Below are positions 32,961 through 43,250 of a stretch of DNA of 64,000 bases, piece after piece. Source of the DNA: Bagarius yarrelli (lineage: Eukaryota > Chordata > Actinopteri > Siluriformes > Sisoridae); the NCBI GenBank assembly GCA_005784505.1, contig VCAZ01000111.1, positions 850,537 through 914,536 on the forward strand. Direction: 5' to 3'. The position numbers were made by a program, and so were the translations under genes. The first letter of the stretch is position 1; each line of letters begins with the position of its first letter. The notes under the pieces are model-generated. The model did not search any database, was not told the origin of the DNA, and saw nothing but the letters and a program-made list of their open reading frames with translations.

Positions 32961-33843
32961 TCTCCAGAACATCCCCAAAATTCTCAATGGGGTTTTGGGT
33001 CTCATGCCTCCTGAACCACTCTTTTAAAATCTGAGTCGGAAATTGTCATATTGGAATATTCCCGTGCCAACAGGGAAGAACCCTAGCCCTAACTAACCCT
33101 AACCTAACCCTAACCCCCTAACCCTAACCCTAACCCTAAAAATCCATTATTGGAATAACCTGATTATTCCATAAATTCAGGTTGTCAGCTGACCTCATTC
33201 TTTGGGCACATAACGTTGCTGAACCTGACAAACTGCACCAACCCCAGATCATATCAGTGCTCCCACAGACTTGTCTGGTAGGCACTTGGCATGATGGGCG
33301 CATCACTTCATCCACCTCTCTTCTTACCCTGATGCACCCATCACTTTGAAACAGGGTAATTCTGGACCCATTAGACCACATGACCTTCTTCCATTGCTCC
33401 AAAGTTTTATGCTTTTGAGGCCTATTTTTTAAATATTCTCACTAATAAGTGGTTTTCTTAAGGCTACACAGCTGTTTAGTCTCAATCCCCTGACATTGTG
33501 TCCGTAGAAATGCTCTTATTTTTACCATTACACATAGAAATAAGTACTAGTAGTGTGTTTTTACGCCAATCACAATCATTCAAGATTTGTTCCTCACCAC
33601 CTTTTTTCTTTAAAGCTAATGATTCTTCAGGTTTTATTATTGCGTCACACAGTTCTTAAGCAAATTTTGTTGTTTTGATGTTTTCTTTGCTTAATGCATG
33701 CCAATAATTTGACCCTTCTGAAACAGATGAATGTTTTTTCCATAATCATCCATGCAGTAATTATCCAATAGGAGGCTCCTACCTATTTTGCTTAGTTAAA
33801 TCCATGTGGTGACTTTTTTTTTTTTTTTGGACGGACAGTGTAT
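32961..33843 (-). pseudogene. Tc1-like transposase gene, decayed and split by a telomere-like array
   Basis: The minus strand of 33140-33402 encodes WSNGSR, TLFQSDG, RRE.DEVM and LCAQRMRSADNLN, the central domain of a fish Tc1-like DDE transposase. Beyond the telomere-like array the frame resumes as FPVGTGIFQYDN and, after a deletion, NPIEN. The family has WSDESR, so the first catalytic D is N here; the second D (QYDN) and the E (NPIE) remain. 33403-33820 matches the N-terminal and 5' part in nucleotide order but with many indels. The right terminal repeat (ACGGACAGTGTAT preceded by a T run) is present at about 33820-33843; the opposite end is lost. The element is inactive. Protein-level assignment is firm; the extent rests on a recalled consensus. 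Confidence 0.85.
33081..33139 (+). repeat. Interstitial telomere-like array (CCCTAA)n in transposase gene
   Basis: About ten units, mostly CCCTAA with CCTAA, CTAA and CCCCCTAA variants. Left flank ACAGGGAAGAA and right flank AAATCCATTATTGGA are adjacent in the Tc1-like consensus I recall, so the array looks inserted without loss of flanking sequence. Confidence 0.85.
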
Positions 33844-33864
33844 AATTATCTACAAAAGGCACAG

Positions 33865-34030
33865 CTGCTTAGGTTAGGGGTTTGATTCTCACTTGTGCTT
33901 GATTTGGGCGAAGTTTGCATGTTCTCGTGTCAAGTGGGTTTTCTCTGGCTACTCTGGTTTCTTCCTTTCTCTGAAGATATGTAGCATCTTTAAATTATCT
34001 GTAGTGTGTGTAGGATTATGCAAAGAAGGT
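33865..34030 (+). mobile_element. Diverged AFC-like SINE fragment
   Basis: GGGGTTTGATTCTCAC (B box), GAAGTTTGCATGTTCTCGTG, GGGTTTTCTCTGGCTACTCT and GGTTTCTTCCTTTCTCTGAA, with CTGTAGTGTGTG downstream. A related but distinct subfamily from the other copies. Confidence 0.55.
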
Positions 34031-34061
34031 GTTTCATGCTTATTCTTTCTGGTGTAAGTAA

Positions 34062-34254
34062 GGGGAAGTGGTGGCACAGTGATTAAGGTGTTGGACTGCT
34101 AACTGAAAGATCAGGGTTTGATTCCCAGCACCACCAATCTGCCACTGTTGGGCCCCAGAGCAAGAAACCCCCAATTCCTCAGTCGTATAAAAAAGGAGAT
34201 AAATGTAAATCGCTCTGGATAAGGGAGTCTGCCGAATGCTGTAAATGTAAATGT
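34062..34254 (+). mobile_element. SINE-A copy, near consensus
   Basis: GGGGAAGTGGTGGCACAGTG, GGTGTTGGACTGCTAACTGA, CAGGGTTTGATTCCCAGCAC, GCCACTGTTGGGCCCCAGAG, AAATCGCTCTGGATAAGGGA and GAATGCTGTAAATGTAAATG. Confidence 0.9.
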
Positions 34255-35030
34255 AGAATAAGCAGTGGAGAATATAAATAGATAAATAAGCCTTTATATA
34301 AGTATAATGATATATAAATGATGTTATTATTTAACAATAATATACTTACTAGTAACTAACAGTTTTTGTACTACTGTATCAAAAAAACGTACTAAACAGT
34401 TGTTTGAGGGAGTAGGAGAGGAAGGGGTGGAAAAAAATGAGTTTGAGCTGCATTTTATCACTGGAGAATCTATAAAGAACATTCTGTAGAGAAAAACTCG
34501 AATAAAAACTAACCACCATGTGTCCTTCAACTTGTTTTTGTTTTTCACAGAAAGTCAAATTGACTCGGTCTTTCAAATTGCATTAGCATTTCGCTTCATG
34601 ATCAGATCAGCAGTGGCTGTATAGTCCTCCTGGCCGGTTCGGGTCATCTTGAAGCCTGTCTGTATTTAATATATCTGCTCTCATGTTAAAGAGATGCTCT
34701 CTCCTCAGAATACAAAAGAAATGTGTGCTGCAGAGGTATGAGTGGCATCCAGCTGACAAGCAGAAAAATCCTGCAAAATTATGAGCTGAAATAACAGGAT
34801 GAAGAACTGCTTAGCATAATTTCAGGGTTGGAAAGGTTTTCTTTTCTAAAAAAAAAAATCAATTTGAGTACAGATTAAACAAAAAAAAAAAAGATTATTC
34901 TGTCTACATATTTATTTAATTATAAATAACAATCTATAGTGTAACAGTTTTTTATTCGCATGTATGATATCTTTATACACTTGCATTTATTTACTTGGCA
35001 GTAATTTCCTCTCCATATCATTCGGACAAT

Positions 35031-35032
<2 letters not shown>
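34255..35032. other. Unique AT-rich sequence
   Basis: No recognisable feature; A-runs at 34848-34893. Confidence 0.35.
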
Positions 35033-35097
<65 letters not shown>

Positions 35098-35107
35098 ATA
35101 TATATCT
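35033..35107 (+). repeat. (AC)n/(TA)n microsatellite
   Basis: Short ACAC run into about 65 bp of TA with ATTATAT interruptions that make it partly self-complementary. Confidence 0.9.
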
Positions 35108-35325
35108 ACTCTTCTGGCCTGGTACTTGCCTCTTTTTTGGCTCCATTAGCCCAGAATGTACAAAATGAGAAAATCCCCAGCTGCTTTGTTGTATTAGGGT
35201 CACCTAACACAATTGTGCTGAATATCGGTCAGCATTTTTTTTTTGCTTAGCTATATCTTACCTTGTGCTCCACATATAACAAGGAATTTGGCTGGCTGAT
35301 AGGAGGTTCGGATTTTACACTAAAA

Positions 35326-35367
35326 CCGGATGGATGGATGGATGGATGGATGGATGGATGGATGAAT
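35326..35367 (+). repeat. (GGAT)n microsatellite
   Basis: Nine GGAT units. Confidence 0.9.
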
Positions 35368-35385
35368 AATTAAAGTCAATTGAAT

Positions 35386-35466
35386 TTTTGAATTGAATGC
35401 CTTTATTGTCATTGTTACCCTTTGCATACAACGAAATTAAGAGCACTGCTCCTGTGTGGGACCGTG
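35386..35466 (-). mobile_element. Short retroelement 3'-end-like repeat between GGAT arrays
   Basis: GAATTGAATGCCTTTATTGT, CATTGTTACCCTTTGCATAC and AACGAAATTAAGAGCACTGC resemble the terminal part of a dispersed fish retroposon I recall. It is flanked on both sides by GGAT-type repeats. Confidence 0.4.
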
Positions 35467-35467
35467 T

Positions 35468-35880
35468 GATTAATGAATGAATGGATGGATAGATGGATGG
35501 ATGTGATCAACGGATGGATGCATGTGATCGATGGATGGATAGGTGGGTGAGTAGTTGTTCGGATGGATGCGTGGGATGGATAGATAGATGGATGAATAGG
35601 TGAAATGGACAGATATAGATGATACATAAACGGCTGGATGTGATGGATAAATGGATGGGATAGACAGACAAATAGATAAAAGATAAATAGATTGATGTGA
35701 TGCATAGATGCATGAATGGATGAATAGATGGATGGACAGAAGAATAGACCACTTTATGGGTGTGAAATGGATGGATGTTATAGATGGATGCATGAATAGA
35801 TTGAGGTATGGAATGGACAGATAAATGGATAATAAATGAATGGATGGATGTGATGGACAGATGCATTAACAAATGGCTAA
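35468..35880 (+). repeat. Degenerate GGAT-type tetranucleotide region
   Basis: About 410 bp made mostly of ATGG/ATGA/ATAG/TGTG units, interrupted by GTGATNNATGG blocks. The opposite strand yields several long overlapping open frames rich in H, S, I and P, which are artefacts of the repeat. Confidence 0.85.
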
Positions 35881-35928
35881 ATGGATAAATAAGACAAACA
35901 AAATACACTAACTATTTGGCCTATAGAC

Positions 35929-35984
35929 ATGGTAGCCCAGTGGTTAAGGTGTTGAAATGCTAACAGGAAGTTTGTGGGTTTATC
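35929..35984 (+). mobile_element. SINE-A head fragment
   Basis: CATGGTAGCCCAGTGGTTAA, GGTGTTGAAATGCTAACAGG and TTTGTGGGTTTATCGC. Truncated at the B box. Confidence 0.65.
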
Positions 35985-36649
35985 GCAAAAATTTGACAAC
36001 ATAAATTTAATTAATTTAAAAATTAAAAGAGGACAAAAAAATAGAAGAGTTTCCTTTTTTACAGCTTGCATACTAGTGCAGTTACATGCTGATTAAAAAA
36101 AAATACAAGCGGACAGTCATCCACAATATACAAATGACAAATGTTACAGCTTAAAATCTTCCTAATGCTCAGTGTGGAAGTTCAGACATATTGTGGATCT
36201 CCAGAGTTGTGAAGAGGATTGCAGGCGAGGCACCTCAGACACATCAGAGAGCCAAAGTTTAAACAACCATGCGTGAACAGAGAGTAAGCCGAGAGCCAAG
36301 CGACCACAGAGGCGTGAACTCATCCTCCTCCAACAAGAGCAACAGTGCAAACCAAACTGACAGCCCAAAATGCAGAGCACAACTCAAGAATCTGATGCAC
36401 CACATATCAGAAGTAGAAAATCAGTGCAGCGGGATAAGGACTGAGTGGATTTCCTCATGCCTGGCTGAATGTAATGGGTATTTTGCCTGAGATGAGTAAT
36501 GCGTTAATGATGATGGTAAACACAGTGATGAATGCATCCTGCTTTTATTTCAGGGTGGAGGTAAAAGTCACTGCAACTAAAGGAAGGCAGATATTTTATT
36601 CACTAAATATAAAAACACTGAAGCAAATTTATATTTCTATAATATACAT
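35985..36649. other. Unassigned sequence
   Basis: A 73-codon plus-strand frame at 36269-36490 is serine/asparagine rich and unlike its AT-rich surroundings, but I see no domain and no clear splice or promoter context. Confidence 0.3.
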
Positions 36650-36870
36650 TATATTAACCAAAGTATTAGAACACCTGATGTTTACATCCATGTGTAGTTT
36701 TTTTGAAACATCTTATTACAGATTTATTCTGACTCTTACTCCTGTAATAATCTCTAATCTTCTCCAAGATTTCCACTAGATTTTGGAGTCTCGCTGTGGG
36801 GATTTGCCAGAATCGTATTAGTGAGATCAGACATTAATGCTGAGTGAGAATGTCTGGGGGGGTGCAGTCG
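36650..36870 (+). mobile_element. Tc1-related MITE fragment (copy T5)
   Basis: Terminus ATTATATTAACCAAAGTATT followed by AGAACACCTGATG, then TTTCCACTAGATTTTGGAGT, GCTGTGGGGATTTGCCAGAA and AGTGAGATCAGACATTAATG. It breaks off at GGTGCAGTCGG, where an AFC-like SINE end begins. Confidence 0.7.
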
Positions 36871-36871
36871 G

Positions 36872-36964
36872 TCTGGGATAGACTCCAGCATATCCCTGTG
36901 ACCCCGAATTAGGAAATAAGCGGGTATAGAAGATGACTGACTGACTGACTGACTGACTGACTGA
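36872..36964 (+). mobile_element. AFC-like SINE 3' end with (GACT)n tail
   Basis: TCTGGGATAGACTCCAGCAT, ATCCCTGTGACCCCGAATTA and AATAAGCGGGTATAGAAGAT followed by seven GACT units. Confidence 0.8.
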
Positions 36965-39089
36965 CAGTCGTGGGTTATATCCCATCTGTGCTACACTGGA
37001 GGAAAAGATTTGGAATGGGGTCACTTAATAGACACAGTGTAAATGTGTGGCTTTCCTTCCAGCAAATGGAGACATTGTGGACAACTGTATGAAATCAATC
37101 AATGTTGTGACGCACTTAAGTGTATTTGCAGGGTATTAAGAAAAAATGTCTAAGAAAAAAAGAAAAAAAAAACAAAACTAGTTGCCAAAATGTATTTATT
37201 TTCGTCCACTTTTGTGACTCCTTATTAGCTCTTAGAATATCTCCATATTCAACCAGCCTCATTTTAAGACAATAGCCCACACTATCATATAGAACCTTTT
37301 TCTAAGTGTTTTGTCAGCATGGTTCTTTTATATAGCAGTACTTTGGGTATAATAGAACATGTTGGTACAATCTTCTAGCACAGAACCCATTGTAAATGAC
37401 ACCAAGTTATTTTTCACTTTTCTTGGTTTCTGGAGCATTCACAACATTCTTCTGCAAATTCATAATCCATCCTTTTTTTCCAGGAAAGTGGGCGGTACTT
37501 TTGCCGTGCCATAATTAAAGAAGCTCTGACACTCATTAGGCGCCGGGGGGGTCAACAAGAAAAGTCCAAGAAAGCAGCACAGGCACTAAAAGACAGCAAA
37601 GTGTTCAGGCTGTCAGGGGGGTTACAGCGATGTAGCATGCTGCCTGTCAAAATAGGTATAGGTTGCGTGCTATGTCATGTCAGAGCTTCGAGAACATTTA
37701 TGACAGGCTTGTGACATTCATATAAAGGTTAAAATTTTTGTATAATTATTTTGAAAGGAGAATTCCTCAGAAAATCCACCAATATTCATAGCTGAGACGC
37801 CACTGCACTGTGACGCAACATGAGCAGAAGTTCTTAAAGATGTTATGCTGAGCTCGGTTTCTGTAATGGTCTTTTTTTTAACTTGACTGAAAATGAAGTG
37901 AATATACATCATATGATTATTTTTCTAGAAATTCTAGGAATCTTTTTATTGGAACCAAGGAGCCCCGGGCATGTTTCCAGCATGATAAAACCCAATTGTG
38001 GTAGTGGTAGAGAAGTGGTGAAGGTGTTTCAAAAAATATAGGGTATAGAAATATATATATATATATATATATTTCAAATGATATCGTAAATATTTTTTTA
38101 AAAGCAATTAGCTATTTAAAAGTTATATTTAAAATTGTACTGTTGTAATTTCATAAGACATGGCCTCGGTCAAAAGGGACATTTTTTCCCAAGTAATGAA
38201 CAAAACCTACAGGTTAATTCGGCTACCTCCAAGGGCTCAAATGTTTTATGTCGACTCCCAATTAATCCTGCTGAGCAGTGGCTGTTGAATGTAATAAAAT
38301 GCCAGACTCCAATTAAGCTGTACAGCATTGTCTGACAACATGTCTGAAGAAGCTTTGCTTTGTGTTGCTAATGAAGATGGCCTATTTGGACAATGAATGG
38401 GTTTGCCGAGACTGTCTACAACTAAATAGTCCATTAAGAAGTTTATTAGGTGAATCATCAAAGACCTGCTGGGAAAAGAGGAAAGTTCTTTGTAAGATAC
38501 TATATAGATCATAAAATATGCCTCATAATGCAGCTAAAACTCCACCAGTCGAATATATCTCTGATTATAAAAACAGGAAGAACTTGAAGCCAAAGGGTGG
38601 TGAGAAGGAAATGTTCTTTGCTAATAAAACTAGCCCTTCTTGTTGCTACTTGTTGTATATCTCAAATTTGAATAAATCATAGGGCCCAACTGTGGTAGCT
38701 TGGTGGTGATGGGAATCGAAGCCAAAATCTTCGGGATTTCTCAATATCTTGTGGACCTATAACCAACAAGATACCGAGCAAACAAGAAATTTGTCTGTAT
38801 GAGGCAAAATTGTGGAAATTGTTTGTATTATTTTCTGTTGTTACACAAACAAGATTTTAACGTAAAAGTATTTTAAAACTCTGGTGGTATTTAAATTGCA
38901 ACAGCAAAGCAATAATTTGGGTTGCTTTGGATATGAGCATCAGCTACAGAAGCGTAGCAATATAGTAGAAGTAACAAAGAGTACTGGTCTCTTTACAGAC
39001 TCTCTTGATTTCAGATTTTTCTGTGATTGTTGTGGTTGACATTTTGATAAAATGTTTAAATGCTTGAATTTTGAGCTGGAAATTGCACC
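36965..39089. other. Mostly unique sequence with two possible conserved blocks
   Basis: 37480-37720 and 38150-38470 are long, non-repetitive and less AT-rich than the surroundings. The second has several TAAT homeodomain-type cores (CCAATTAATCCTG, CCAATTAAGCTG). An (AT)n tract is at 38046-38072. No gene seen. Confidence 0.35.
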
Positions 39090-39224
39090 AGATTCCCAGA
39101 ACCGCCAAGTTACCAGTGTTGGGCCCTTGAGCAAGACCCTTAACCCCCAGTTGCTTGGTCATATGAAAGAGAAATGTAAGTCGCTCTGGATAAAGGCGTC
39201 TGCCAAATGCCACAAATGTAAATG
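39090..39224 (+). mobile_element. SINE-A copy, 5'-truncated at the B box
   Basis: GATTCCCAGAACCGCCAAGT, GTTGGGCCCTTGAGCAAGAC, CCTTAACCCCCAGTTGCTTG, GTAAGTCGCTCTGGATAAAG and GCGTCTGCCAAATGCCACAA. Well preserved apart from the missing head. Confidence 0.85.
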
Positions 39225-42200
39225 AATATTTTTTTTTGAATAGAAAACCACTTAAATTAGAGAAATTGCATTCAAAGGATGTTGATTTAATACTATTAGT
39301 GTAGAACCAGGGCTTAATCCATGTTGCGATGATGTCATATGATGTGCATTAGCTTAAATCAGCAAAAAATAATATAAAAATATTGTTAGTTTGTTTTTTT
39401 TCGTTTTTTTTTAAGTAAAAAAACCTTTATTCTTGCTTAATTATAATCACAGTTTAATACTTTTGTAACCTAGTACGTTATATGACTCACACAGCCTTTG
39501 ACATCCACTGCCAATTCTCAAATGTGAACAAACCATGTAGGACATCATGTCAGAGTTTCATTCCCAAGCTGGCAGGTTTTTTACTCTTCCGAGAAAGAAA
39601 CGAACATATAATCGAGTGGATTGAGAGCTACCTGGGCTCAGCAGGTGTCTGTGGGATTTTAAATAATTCAGCTTTCTAAATGAGATTTTCCTAACATTAA
39701 TGAATGTATTAATGAGCTCTATTGACACACTCCCTCATGTATATGAGTCAAGTTGCAGGCTTTGTGCAGCAAAGTTAAATAGGTCACTCTGAACTTAGAG
39801 GAGAGACAAAGGAGAAGGGAAGTCTATCAAACTCATTACTAAATTGCTATCTTAAACTTCCGTTAAGAAGCCTGTGCTTTTCTTCCGGGATTATGACATA
39901 GAAAACACAGAGGGATCATAGACAATAGCCGAAAAGGTGTAAAAGACCAAACTGAGTTCAAATATTTCGACTAGCTCTCATAAAAACATTAAAATGAAAA
40001 AAGTCTTTAAAAAAACAATACTGATTCATGTGGTTTTTTTGTGTGACGGCTTTCATGAGCCTGTAAATCTTCTATACTTTAACAAAAATAAATTGATTCT
40101 TAAACACACACACAATGGAGAAGGATGAATGTTTATAATAAAATAACACAATCCTTTAAAGTATTTTATGACCCAACTGCTCCTTTAAAAAAAATGTATG
40201 TAACCATGGTGTCAAAATACTTTGGCCTTTTATAACCTTTGACCTGAAATCTGTCTAATCGGAAAGCATTACGTCATATGCGGGTGATGTCAACAACCAG
40301 GAAGTATCACACATTCAGTGGTGACGGGGACGCTGGAGGTATGGCAAGTGACCCATTCCTATAAAGAAGCATCATAACATACTGTCTGTCTGTTCGCACT
40401 AGCACATGCTGGCCGCTTAGGTCTGGTGGAATGTGTTTCAGCGCACCAAACTCTGCTAGCATCGCAGTGCAATTTATGTGCCACAAGAGATGAATATTTT
40501 CCTACAGCCCTTGGCCGTAGCTGCCACTCATGACAGCACCTCATCCTGTAAGGGAGTCATTTGTCATTACCTTTAGGCCCAATAGCCTCTAATAGTGCCT
40601 GACAGTGAGTAATTGCCTCCCTTCACCTCTGATATGGCCACGAGTGCCGCCTAGACATGGGCCTACATAATCCTGGCCTGCATTGCAACCGAATTCCAGA
40701 TTACCCCTAGATAGGTACCGGTCTGGGCTGGAGAGAGCACACTTTTCTCTGCCCTAGCCCTGGATACAATTTTACTGTAAACTGTTATTAGGCAGTCTTC
40801 TATGTAGGATGCCCTGAAATCACAAAGAAGCCAGTGTAGCATCCACTTGGTGTGAATGGATCCTTTCTATTGCTCCTTTTGCCAAAGAGTCTCTACCTCT
40901 TGTTTCTTAACCAAAGCCTGCTCGAGGGCCATGCACGAGTGAAGCACCCCACTGAGGACCATGCTCGAGTGAAGCACCCCAGTGGTTTCCGTTACATTGG
41001 CCCAGCAAATTGGCTTCTGGTGGTTCCCCATAGTGAGGGTGACTGCCGGGTCGTACCATTTCCAGGCGAGCACTGCGGTTAGAATCTTGTAAGAGATCCT
41101 ATCTCCTCAAGCAGAAAAAGAGTCTCCCACTGCGTGGCATGATGCGTTATATAGAATTACTTCCTGTTCAATGATATCACTGCTCGTGCTTTGGGCCAAA
41201 GTTTATAAAAAGGCTTTCCCAAAGTGTTTGAACACCCAGGACCTACAGGAAAGTAATGAAGAAAACCCCTATGGGCACCCCAGAATAGAGTCAAAACAGC
41301 ACAGTGTTCACAGTGCAGAACAAGTCCACCGCAGGAAATCAGCCAATAATGCATACAGGCTAAAATTACTGCAAACCAGCCAATAAATACCATTACACAG
41401 ATGCAACTGTTTGGAAACATTGCAGCGAAACATCACAAATACCCGGCAGGGAAGTGAGGAAAGCATGCACAGTGCACAGCAAGGACTAAGAAGCAGCCTA
41501 TTTACCAGTTATCAGCTGTGATACCAAACAAGAAATCAGTGGCATGATGTATCACACCATATGGACCTCCTTCCATACAGGTCTACCTGTGATAACAAAA
41601 TTAAAAAAGCACAACCCAGAGAAAATGCCTAGTATAATCTCTATGCTGTACCAGAACGAGTCCAAGTTAAATCAGATCAGAGAAAACAATGACACTAAGG
41701 CAGAAAGGAAGTCAATAGCTCAATTTTATCACCTGATCACCTGGAGTCGATTACGGAAGTCAAAGGGTCTGAAAGATGATGTCATGGTTGCAGTATTTTA
41801 GGTAGGAATATAGTGTGATTTGATTTGGTTATGTTTAGATAGTAATACATAGTTTATCAGAGTTCACAAAATCGCTAGACTGACGTCCCGGGGGCTATTG
41901 TGACTTCCAGTTGGGCTACCAAATATATTCCTGCCCTGTCTGTAAGGCTATCTTATAGGAATATATAATATATTTCAATTTTTTTGCATTCTCTCACAAA
42001 TTTACTTGGGTAATTTTCGGGCATCGGGTAGTGACTATCAATATGTGGGTTGTCTCTGGTCTGTAGGCATTAATGCATTCAGGTATCTTGGCTTTGGTCC
42101 GCGTTTTGCAGCAAGAGTGGGACGTACGCTTTCAGTCTTATTAGGCTACAGTGAGTTCCAAGATTTCCTACTGCACATTTAATGTCACATTCACCCCAGA

Positions 42201-42730
42201 AACAATTTCCATCTCATTTACTCCGGGGACCAATTTGTGTCATATTGTTTTTATACGCCCCTTTCCGGCATATTATAACTGATATGCTGTAGCAATTGCT
42301 ATCTCAGCATTCATGATGTTCAGATTCAACCACCTGAGCTAATAAAGACAGCTAAACTGTATATTTGTTTGATGCCTCAATGCACCAATATTTAACATAA
42401 GCATGTGAGGCATTGGACATTAAGAAAATTGATAAGAAGATGATTGAAATAATTGCATCTATGTGGGCTTTCACAAACCTCCTCCTGCCAGATATTTTGA
42501 ATAAATATTGCCAACTGAACTATTAACAAATTGTAACATGGCAATATCGCAATGTTCAAGATGCTTTTTCTTTTAAATATTTAGATCCAAAAGTTTAAAA
42601 TGAAGCTTATAATTACTGTTCGAGTATTTTTGGCTTCCTACTGTGCTTGTGACGGATGCTTCTAAAAAATAAATTGCTCTCTAAGATGCTTCGAATGCTT
42701 GAATCCAGATTTTCCTCCCATTTGTCTGTC
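39225..42730. other. Three and a half kilobases of largely unique sequence
   Basis: Holds a 30-bp tandem duplication at 40924-40983 and two plus-strand open frames of 71 and 85 codons (41171-41386, 41544-41801) that I do not recognise. Regions 40560-40760 and 41160-41480 have higher GC than average. Confidence 0.35.
40924..40983 (+). repeat. Tandem duplication of a 30-bp unit
   Basis: Two adjacent 30-bp units share GAGG.CCATGC.CGAGTGAAG and CACCCCA, differing at about four positions. Confidence 0.8.
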
Positions 42731-42963
42731 TTCTAGTAAGTTTTTTTAACAACAATTTGGAGCTTAAATGTGAGACGTGTTCATTCAGCTACAATAGTGA
42801 GATAAGACACTAACGTCAGACAAGGAGGTCCGTGTGGCAGTCCTCATTCCAGTTCATCCTGAAGGTGTTCATTGGTGTTAAGATCAATCATTACACAGCA
42901 AGTCTTCATGGAGCTCAGTGGCATTGTCATGCTAGAACAGTGTTTTGGTCTATTAGGTCCAGA
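42731..42963 (+). mobile_element. Tc1-related MITE fragment (copy T6)
   Basis: AGCTTAAATGTGAGACGTGT, TTCAGCTACAATAGTGAGAT, AAGACACTAACGTCAGACAA, CAGTTCATCCTGAAGGTGTT, GGAGCTCAGTGGCATTGTCA and TGCTAGAACAGTG follow the order of T1. It abuts a LINE remnant on its right. Confidence 0.75.
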
Positions 42964-42965
42964 AA

Positions 42966-43250
42966 ACATGCATCCTCTTCACTCACACCTACTAACCTTA
43001 TGTCCTCATTTATCACATTTATATACCTCCTCTTTGGCCTTTCTCTTCTTTGCCTTCTGCCTGCAGCTCCATGTCCAATATCCTCCTACCAATATTTCCA
43101 CTATTTCTCCTCTGCACACGTCCAAACCATCTCAATCTGTTTTTTCCGACTTTGCCCCCGAAAAATAATAACATGAATTGTCTCTCGAACGTGTCTTGTT
43201 CCAACCTACTCATTCCTAAAGAGAACCTCAAAGTCTTCGGCATTTTTACT
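42966..43250 (-). pseudogene. LINE endonuclease/reverse transcriptase, C-terminal remnant
   Basis: The minus strand encodes LRFSLGMSRLEQD, then KVGKNRLRWFGRVQRRN, IGRRILDMEL and, after a frameshift near 43018, RRYINVINEDIRLVGVSEED. This is the C-terminal tail (form K-V-R-E-x-R-L-R-W-F-G-H-V-Q-R-R) of a LINE abundant in fish, downstream of its polymerase domain. Only about 95 codons remain, with a frameshift and a degenerate middle. The same LINE type supplies the 45-bp insertion at 3831-3875. Confidence 0.8.

Noticed and set aside
35415..35908. Minus-strand open frames of 96-133 codons rich in H, P, S and I
   Set aside because: They are read-through of the GGAT-type repeat on the opposite strand.
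36269..36490. 73-codon serine/asparagine-rich frame considered as a possible exon
   Set aside because: No conserved motif or convincing flanking splice sites.
41171..41801. Two plus-strand frames (71 and 85 codons) with charged, protein-like composition
   Set aside because: No domain recognised and no gene context; could be an old retroelement. A protein search against fish proteomes would decide.
43019..43243. Plus-strand frames with PLFLLCTRPNH-like sequence
   Set aside because: They are antisense to the LINE C-terminal remnant on the minus strand.
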